Positions 6,567 to 11,564 of a stretch of 11,564 nucleotides of DNA are shown piece by piece. The translations under genes were made by a program, and so were the position numbers. This stretch comes from Coriobacteriales bacterium (GTDB taxonomy: Bacteria > Actinomycetota > Coriobacteriia > Coriobacteriales > UBA8131). Under the pieces are notes generated by a model that ran no database searches, was not told the origin of the DNA, and saw only the letters and a list, made by a program, of their open reading frames with translations. How positions within the stretch are numbered: the first letter of the stretch is position 1; each line of letters begins with the position of its first letter. The DNA is taken from contig JAIRQI010000140.1 in the NCBI GenBank assembly GCA_031256575.1, positions 1 to 11,564 of the forward strand, written 5' to 3'.

Positions 6567-6657
6567 CCGGGTTGGCAAGTACCGGGGTAGTGATGTAAGC
6601 ATAGGAGGTGGCTGTGAGAAGGTTACCATCTGTGTCGTAGGTTAAGTCCCAACAGTA
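6567..6657 (-). pseudogene. Relic of a YD-repeat (RHS) gene
   Basis: The minus strand from 6657 is open for about 30 codons and reads YCWDLTYDTDGNLLTATSYA, then YITTPVLANPG, before running into the REP-like repeats and stopping at TAG (6508-6510). LTYDTDGNLLTATSYAY is a textbook YD repeat of RHS/teneurin-type shells. A TAA lies immediately upstream in frame (6658-6660), there is no start codon or ribosome-binding site, and the flanks do not match, so this is a fragment. It belongs to the same class of gene as the RHS tip at 8371-8934 but lies about 1.7 kb away, separated by two non-RHS genes. It may come from the same ancestral RHS gene or from another copy. Confidence 0.7.
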
Positions 6658-6662
6658 TTACC

Positions 6663-7520
6663 TCACTCTCGAAGTGACCTGAGCTTCTTTGTGATGTTCT
6701 TACGGGAGATATAAAACAACAAAGCAGTACATGCCAGAAAAGACAAGCAATTTAATGAATAGAATAACCACACCGAAGGGTTGTAACCTGAGACGATAAA
6801 GCTACTGTCGATAAACACGACCATACCTGTGAAAGTAGCCAGAGTTTTAGACAAAAGCAGTTCAAACATACCAAGTAGACTAGTTGCTAACAATAGCAAA
6901 CCATTGATGTGAATTATTGCGAGAATCGTCTTACCTAGTCGGTTACTTGCTCGATTCACACCGATAGAGATTGCTGTTTGACAAGCCATAATACATATAG
7001 ATACGCTGAGGATGAAGTTGAAAACAACTAGTAGAATGGTAGTCACATCATTTAGAAACATCATGTGAAGAATATCGAAAACAAACCAATCAAGTACTTC
7101 TCTGTTTTGTATGAATGCAATAGGCATTTCAATAATGAGCGTACAGATCGTAGCAATAACAATGCCAGAAAGAAGCCATATAAAGATTACAATTGTCTTT
7201 GACAGTAGGTATCTATGCACAGAGATATCCGGAATGACTTCAGAGATAAAATCATCACCAAAGGCTCGATAGTAACAGACGGTGATAATCACAACAGTTG
7301 ACACGATGATCACGATGTATATAGGAAAGTAAGATAGTATCGACAGGATGCTCAGGAATGCCATGATGAATGATGCAAATCAACGAATAAATACAACCGT
7401 TGAGTATTTGTCTAGAAGAACTACTAGTACACTGACCAGAGTGGTTGCTAACGCTATCAGATAGAACAATAGCACTCTCTTGGTTACATAGAGATCGTGC
7501 TTGATTATGCTAGCTAGCAT
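6663..7520 (-). pseudogene. ABC-2-type permease interrupted by an in-frame TGA
   Basis: Reading from an ATG at 7520 gives MLASIIKHDLYVTKRVLLFY, a first membrane helix (LIALATTLVSVLVVLL) and DKYSTVVFIR, then TGA at 7380-7382. The same frame continues with FASFIMAFLSILSILSYF and five or so further hydrophobic segments to a stop at 6663. The layout matches Clostridia ABC-2 permeases: a short amphipathic start, helix 1, and after helix 2 the motif CYYRAFGDDFISEVIPDI followed by VHRYLLSKTIVIFIW, comparable to the family's RFYxNLxGDEGYLxxTLPVxxxxLLxSKLLxAxIW. A good Shine-Dalgarno (AAGAGG) precedes the ATG at 7520, whereas the ATG at 7364 after the TGA has none. So this is one 285-codon gene with a nonsense mutation (a TGG to TGA change fits), not two genes. 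It overlaps the upstream gene by 11 bases. No ABC ATPase gene is present. A truncated 233-residue product from 7364 is possible but unlikely. Confidence 0.75.
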
Positions 7521-8196
7521 CTGATAACCTCTTGGTATTCGTATTGATATTCTTCATGTTCACTGCTAGTTCTCTTACTGGAGTCTCGTAACAGTATGTA
7601 ACGCGACATGCTTCTAGGAGTTGCCTCTCTGTGCTGTTCTCTATAGCACTATTTGCATTTGGATGTAGAGACACGAAAGTCTTTGCTATCTCGCTCGCGG
7701 TCTTTTCATTGACGACCTCCTTGTCCCAAACAAGTAGATCAATCGAAATAGTACTACTACATCGAAAATGAACTAAAAAGAGTTCTTGTGTGATGCCTCC
7801 GATGTCATATTCACATACATCTACATGAGCACTATTTGAATAGACAATGCCACGTTGAACTCCGCGCTTTACTACTCCTTCTAGCAATTCGTGTGGCTGT
7901 GTATACTGAGACTCTGTATCGTAAGTGTTCACAACCCCAACAATATAGAACTTGTGTCCCACCTCGCTGAGTGGTTTGTCTGTTATATAAATGGTGTTAT
8001 CCAGCTGCTCAACCACCCACTCCTTTGGAACCCTAAAACTGCCTGCATTGTCAACTTCCACCGTCTGCCAAAACAACCAAGCACTCGCCCCAGGTACTCC
8101 GATGAAATGTGAGAAAACATACTGAAAACTACAGACGGCAATTAAGATAAATGAGATGATTGTTGAGATAACAACAGAAACGACTGTATCTTTCAT
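7510..8196 (-). CDS. Membrane-anchored protein of unknown function
   Basis: I do not recognise a named family with confidence. The 228-residue product starts MKDTVVSVVISTIISFILIA with a single hydrophobic segment (about 5-24) and no lipobox or clear cleavage site, so it is probably a signal anchor with an extracytoplasmic domain of about 200 residues. The pattern FRVPKEWVVEQLDNTIYITD early in the domain and KTASEIAKTFVSL late in it resembles small PsbP/DcrB-like lipoprotein folds; this is a guess from strand pattern. I chose the ATG at 8196 because it begins right at the membrane segment; an in-frame TTG at 8238 lies inside an inverted repeat and has no ribosome-binding site. The ribosome-binding site at 8196 is also weak. 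The gene ends inside the start of the permease, so the two are probably translationally coupled. Lying directly after an RHS tip, it could also be an immunity-type partner, which is untested. Confidence 0.7.
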   Translation of the reverse strand: MKDTVVSVVISTIISFILIAVCSFQYVFSHFIGVPGASAWLFWQTVEVDNAGSFRVPKEWVVEQLDNTIYITDKPLSEVGHKFYIVGVVNTYDTESQYTQPHELLEGVVKRGVQRGIVYSNSAHVDVCEYDIGGITQELFLVHFRCSSTISIDLLVWDKEVVNEKTASEIAKTFVSLHPNANSAIENSTERQLLEACRVTYCYETPVRELAVNMKNINTNTKRLSDAS

Positions 8197-8229
8197 GCTG
8201 GACTCACTTTGTGTTTTTCTGGTTGAAGA

Positions 8230-8259
8230 TAAGCACAAGTATTCTGAAAGCTGTGCTTA
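8230..8259. promoter_or_regulatory. 8-bp inverted repeat at a predicted transcription start
   Basis: TAAGCACA (8230-8237) and TGTGCTTA (8252-8259) are perfect inverted copies with a 14-base spacer. The element starts three bases past the proposed -10 box on the minus strand, so it would cover the transcription start and early leader of the 228-residue protein gene. This is a good position for a repressor operator or a 5'-leader hairpin. There is no T tract. Confidence 0.4.
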
Positions 8260-8261
8260 AG

Positions 8262-8291
8262 CTTATACTGTTTGAGAATTTGTTCTGATAA
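8262..8291 (-). promoter_or_regulatory. Candidate sigma-A promoter of the two-gene membrane cluster
   Basis: On the minus strand TTATCA (8291-8286) is followed after 18 bases by TATAAG (8267-8262). The -10 matches five of six consensus bases and the -35 four of six. The predicted start near 8255 gives a leader of about 60 bases to the ATG at 8196. Plausible but based on pattern alone. Confidence 0.4.
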
Positions 8292-8370
8292 TACTGAGCA
8301 TTGTTATCAAATGAGGGGTCAGATCTTCGCGTCGAGCCTATGTCTGCTGCTCTCGTGTGTGTGGTTGTAA

Positions 8371-8934
8371 TCATACTATGTATATTAGCACTCTCTCAAA
8401 GTAACCCGTATAGTCTGAAATGAGATTGCATTTCCGTATCGACTCACCAATTGTTCTACCATACAAATAATCACTAATATGACTCCGAGCGGCTTCAAGT
8501 ATTGCCATTGCTAGGTCTAGTTCACCACCATATGCTAATACTGTTTCGTAATCATTATCATCAAAACTAAACCTAATATAGCCATTGTCAACAAAGTACA
8601 CTAGCGTGATAGAGCCTTTTTCAGTTGTCACAACAGTTGATATTTCATAGACTCCTTCCCCTCGGTCTACTGGTTTAGAGTTCTCGTAACTACACCCTTC
8701 TATGTCCCTAAACATGACAGGGTTGTTCCCGCAGTACTGGAAGAGATTGTAGCCGGTCGTTCCTTCCAAGAGGTTCAGTTGGCTGTCTAGGTTCAAGAAC
8801 CTCCCCACCGACGGGTCGTAGTAACGGGTGTTCAGGTAGTAGAGCCCGGTCTCAGTATCGTAGTAGTAACCTCGGTACCTGAAGGGGTTGGCTGCTCTGA
8901 TGGTGTTGGCCATACTGCCGGTGACAGATACCAC
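8371..8934 (-). CDS. RHS repeat-associated core with variable tip, 5'-truncated
   Basis: The frame encodes the end of an RHS (YD-repeat shell) protein. Residues 16-80 are the RHS core: NPFRYRGYYYDTETGLYYLN, TRYYDPSVGRFLNLDSQ and GYNLFQYCGNNPVMFRDIEG. Complete RHS proteins carry over a thousand residues of YD repeats and a secretion signal before this; here the frame is closed by TAG at 8950-8952, and homology (ATITRVVSVTGSMANTIRAA) runs up to that point, 10 bases before the dnaG stop. The nominal start is a GTG at 8934 with no ribosome-binding site, so I regard it as a fragment, not an expressed gene. After the core comes a variable tip of about 105 residues (82-187) with GSITLVYFVDNGYIRFSFDD and LDLAMAILEAARSHISDYLY; I cannot assign it a toxin family. 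In polymorphic toxin loci such tips carry the toxin and the next gene the immunity protein; the next gene here is the 228-residue membrane protein. Confidence 0.8.
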   Translation of the reverse strand: MVSVTGSMANTIRAANPFRYRGYYYDTETGLYYLNTRYYDPSVGRFLNLDSQLNLLEGTTGYNLFQYCGNNPVMFRDIEGCSYENSKPVDRGEGVYEISTVVTTEKGSITLVYFVDNGYIRFSFDDNDYETVLAYGGELDLAMAILEAARSHISDYLYGRTIGESIRKCNLISDYTGYFERVLIYIV

Positions 8935-8961
8935 ACGCGTGATGGTAGCCTAGGTCTATTT

Positions 8962-10914
8962 TTACCCACGGAATTTCTTGCGTAGTTCGGCTAGCTCTAG
9001 TTGCAGGGGGGCTAGCTTTAAGAAGAGCTCGTTATTTTGTGGGTCGTTTTTATCAAGCAGTCGCCGCTGGCCGTTGATCTTTTCAATAGCTGCCAACAGC
9101 TTGCTCTCGCGTAAATGAAACAGTAACAGGTCAGCCATCCGAACTGGGGGGATATTGGAGTATTCCTGCAGACGGGCAGCCGAAAGCGATGCTGCTGCTT
9201 GAGGTAGCCGTGCAGTCAGTTGAGCCAGGCTGGTAGCCATGGATGGCTTCTCTTCGCTCTGGTTCATACCCAGTAACTCTTCGGCTAATAGCTGATGGTC
9301 GGGGTTCGCCCAGTTGGTAACAGCCAATGCCGGGTTTAGCTGGTCACGTAATTCCGGATTCTCGATGTAGAAGTACAACAGCTCACGTTCCAGGTCATTG
9401 ATACGCTGAAGCGCTGCTCCAACACTTGAATCAGCTGGTTGGCTGGCATTGCTTGGCGAAACATTATTAGCACTGCTAGCGCTACTGCTTGGAGCCTGAC
9501 TGCTGGCTATACCAGTGTCTGACGCAGACATACTGGATGTCGAGGCTTTTGTGGAGGTCGTAGGAGCAGTGACTCTCCTAGGTGCTGCCAGCCTCTCAAA
9601 ACGTTGGCGCATCTCAGTCTCAGTCATCTCGTTCATGTTAAAACAGTCCGCCAGATAACTCAGATAGTCGCTAGCTAACGCTGTGCCTCTTAATGGCAAC
9701 AACAGCTGCAAAGCAGCAGCCTCGGCCCGGCTGCGTTGTTCAATCTGATCTAGAGCATAGCGAGCTAATAGACGGTCTAAGCTATAGCGCACCAGAGGTA
9801 TAGCCTTATCCAGCACCTCTTTTAGGGCAGGAGCACCGGCGCTAGCCAGATAGTCTGCGGGGTCCTGGGCAGCAGGTAGTAGCGCCACCCAGACACCAGC
9901 CCGCCGTCTTTCTGAAGCGGTGGCAGCCAAGGCTGATTCGATCAAATCCATGGCTCGGTCAGCGGCCCTCTGGCCGGCCTCATCCCCATCAAAGAGTAAC
10001 ACCACCCGTTCGCTGAAGCGTGCTAGGAGCTTTAGGTGCTGTTCGGTCAACGCTGTTCCGAGGGTTGCTACAGTGTTAGTAAAGCCTGCTGAATGCAGTG
10101 CAATGGTATCGGTATAACCTTCGACAACAATCGCTCCGGCCTCTGTCACGATCGAGGCTTTAGCCTGGTTGATGGCATAGAGGCTGTCGCGTTTCTTGAA
10201 CAGCATGGTCTCTGCGGAATTCAGGTATTTGGCTGAGCTCGGGTCATCCGCCAAAAAGACCCGGCCACCGAATGCGATTGGCCGGCCCTCCAGGTCAGTG
10301 ATGGGAAAGACAATACGGTCGTAGAAGCGGTCCGTTACCTGTTGATTACCACTGTTGCTGAAGCGGGCTACATCGACATCGACCATCTCCTGAGCAGTGA
10401 AGCCAGCCTCCCGCAAATGCTTGACCAGTTGGCTTTGGCCGGGAGCGAAACCCAGTTGCCACTGCCTGGCTACTTCTCCACCTAAGCCCCGGGCAGCTAG
10501 ATAAGCCCGGGCAGCATCGGCTTTGGGGCTCTTGACCCGCATTAATTGTTGGTGAAAGAAATCAGCGCTGGCTGCCGCTACTGCCAAAAGTCGGGCTTTG
10601 CGGCCTTTTTGTGGGCTACTGGCCTCTTCAGCCAGCTGAATATTAGCTCGTTGGGCTAATAGACGTACAGCATCCGGAAAGTCGACATTTTCTGTCTTCA
10701 TGGTGTATGTGAAGACATCACCGCTCTCACCGCAGCCAAAGCAGTGATAAAACTGGGAGGTCGGATCGACCTTGAAAGATGGCGTCTTCTCGTTGTGAAA
10801 CGGACAACAACCCCAGAAATCCTGCCGTCGTTGTTTGAGCACCACCCGCGAGCCAATCAGGGCTACCAGATCAGTAGCATTGCGCACTTGGCTGATTTCT
10901 TCTTCACTGATCAT
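8962..10914 (-). CDS. dnaG: DNA primase DnaG
   Basis: DnaG makes RNA primers for Okazaki fragments and works with the replicative helicase. The 650-residue product has the N-terminal zinc-binding domain (CPFHNEKTPSF and YHCFGCGESGD; ligands Cys37, His40, Cys58, Cys61), the core RFYDRIVFPITDLEGRPIAF (196-215), the TOPRIM catalytic motifs IVVEGYTDTIALH with Glu265 and VVLLFDGDEAGQRA with Asp309 and Asp311, and a helical C-terminal region (about 499-650) in the place of the helicase-binding domain. A Ser/Thr/Ala-rich linker of about 50 residues (448-498) separates the two. I chose the ATG at 10914 because the family begins MIxxExI at this point; an in-frame GTG at 10944 would add ten residues. 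Two similar GGGAGGA sites lie upstream, 28 bases apart, neither ideally spaced. It follows the pyrophosphatase after 113 bp and is cut off from its usual neighbour rpoD by the accessory block. Confidence 0.97.
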   Translation of the reverse strand: MISEEEISQVRNATDLVALIGSRVVLKQRRQDFWGCCPFHNEKTPSFKVDPTSQFYHCFGCGESGDVFTYTMKTENVDFPDAVRLLAQRANIQLAEEASSPQKGRKARLLAVAAASADFFHQQLMRVKSPKADAARAYLAARGLGGEVARQWQLGFAPGQSQLVKHLREAGFTAQEMVDVDVARFSNSGNQQVTDRFYDRIVFPITDLEGRPIAFGGRVFLADDPSSAKYLNSAETMLFKKRDSLYAINQAKASIVTEAGAIVVEGYTDTIALHSAGFTNTVATLGTALTEQHLKLLARFSERVVLLFDGDEAGQRAADRAMDLIESALAATASERRRAGVWVALLPAAQDPADYLASAGAPALKEVLDKAIPLVRYSLDRLLARYALDQIEQRSRAEAAALQLLLPLRGTALASDYLSYLADCFNMNEMTETEMRQRFERLAAPRRVTAPTTSTKASTSSMSASDTGIASSQAPSSSASSANNVSPSNASQPADSSVGAALQRINDLERELLYFYIENPELRDQLNPALAVTNWANPDHQLLAEELLGMNQSEEKPSMATSLAQLTARLPQAAASLSAARLQEYSNIPPVRMADLLLFHLRESKLLAAIEKINGQRRLLDKNDPQNNELFLKLAPLQLELAELRKKFRG

Positions 10915-11027
10915 CGGCGCGTAGTGCTTCCTCCCGATTACCACTTACCTAGTGTGTCCTCCCAATGCCCTGTATCGAGGTGCTTACTCCCGCTGGTTCA
11001 GCTGGTTAGCTTTGCAGTTGAATGGGC

Positions 11028-11564
11028 CTATCCCAAGAAGCCATGCAGAATACCCCCGCCAAGGCGGATGAACAAAGGTACAAAGACCAAGGCAACCACC
11101 GCTACCACCTTAATCAGGATGTTGATGGAGGGGCCAGAGGTGTCCTTAAAGGGGTCGCCGACTGTATCACCAACCACGGCAGCCTTATGGGCCTCTGAGC
11201 CTTTGCCGCCATGCACACCGGTCTCGATGTACTTCTTGGCGTTGTCCCAGGCACCCCCGGTATTAGCCATATAGACACTCATCAGAAAACCGCAGGACAG
11301 TGTACCAACCAGCATACCAGCCAGCATATTGACATCCAGAATACCTAGCAGCACGGGAATAACCACTGCTAGAATTCCCGGCAGCAGCATCTCGCGCAGA
11401 GCGGCGTTGGTTGAGATAGTCACACAAGCCTCGGTGTCCGGCTCGACACCTGGGTCACCGTCCAGTAGGCCCTTAATCTCACGGAACTGCCGGCGAATCT
11501 CGATAATCATCGAGTTGGCCGCCCGGCTGACCGCTCCCATAGTCATTGCCCCAAAGAAGAAGGG
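11028..11564 (-). CDS. hppA: Membrane ion-pumping pyrophosphatase, C-terminal part
   Basis: This is the C-terminal quarter of a membrane-bound pyrophosphatase, which couples pyrophosphate hydrolysis to H+ and/or Na+ pumping across the cytoplasmic membrane. The frame is open to the right window edge ([20 protein letters not shown]). Signatures are [57 protein letters not shown], and the strongly conserved acidic motif [20 protein letters not shown] that lines the hydrolytic site. At least three hydrophobic segments are visible: about 55-74, 78-94 and 146-162, counted from the Met at 11546. The residues that separate K+-dependent from K+-independent subfamilies are not all within reach here, so I do not assign ion specificity. 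It ends at TAG (11028-11030); no clear terminator lies before dnaG. Confidence 0.95.
   Translation of the reverse strand, partial: PFFFGAMTMGAVSRAANSMIIEIRRQFREIKGLLDGDPGVEPDTEACVTISTNAALREMLLPGILAVVIPVLLGILDVNMLAGMLVGTLSCGFLMSVYMANTGGAWDNAKKYIETGVHGGKGSEAHKAAVVGDTVGDPFKDTSGPSINILIKVVAVVALVFVPLFIRLGGGILHGFLG

Noticed and set aside
6663..7520. Use of TGA as a tryptophan codon, suggested by the in-frame TGA in the permease
   Set aside because: rpsP, khpA and rimM all end at TGA and core genes encode Trp with TGG, so a recoded genetic code does not fit.

Overview
The window looks like a chromosomal segment of an anaerobic, clostridia-like member of the Bacillota (Firmicutes). The reasons are a two-subunit type glycyl-tRNA synthetase (glyQ), a rpsP-khpA-rimM-trmD ribosome-maturation operon, a SigA-type sigma factor near dnaG, a membrane pyrophosphatase, Shine-Dalgarno sequences of the GGAGG type, and an ABC-2 permease and YD-repeat protein that resemble Clostridia families. 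I cannot name a species. Every gene I accept lies on the minus strand, so transcription runs from high to low coordinates.

In transcription order: the 3' part of a proton/sodium-pumping pyrophosphatase (11564-11028); dnaG primase (10914-8962); an AT-richer accessory block of about 4 kb (8961-4974); rpoD/sigA (4973-3543); rpsP, khpA, rimM and trmD (3478-1342), with 4-base overlaps at rpsP/khpA and rimM/trmD; lepB (1238-381); and the 5' end of glyQ (320-1, running off the window). The outer genes form the conserved machinery for replication priming, transcription initiation, ribosome assembly, tRNA modification, protein export and tRNA charging.

The accessory block separates dnaG from rpoD, which are normally close neighbours. 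It holds a 5'-truncated RHS core plus variable tip directly after dnaG, a membrane-anchored protein of unknown function with a possible promoter and inverted repeat, an ABC-2-type permease whose frame is broken by one in-frame TGA, a short relic of a YD-repeat (RHS) gene, a tandem 19-bp repeat resembling REP-type elements, and a lipoprotein with a predicted beta-propeller. It then ends in about 400 bp without a gene that carries a likely terminator and a strong inverted repeat. RHS pieces at two places and the broken permease suggest an island assembled by recombination and now decaying.

The second unusual theme is a set of three unrelated 15-bp tandem arrays within about 1.2 kb of the rpsP-trmD operon. 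Two adjacent arrays encode a roughly 60-residue insertion in TrmD. The third follows the khpA stop in frame and reads as a degraded pentapeptide-repeat tail of KhpA. A period of 15 preserves the reading frame, so this looks like repeated local expansion tolerated as surface loops or tails.
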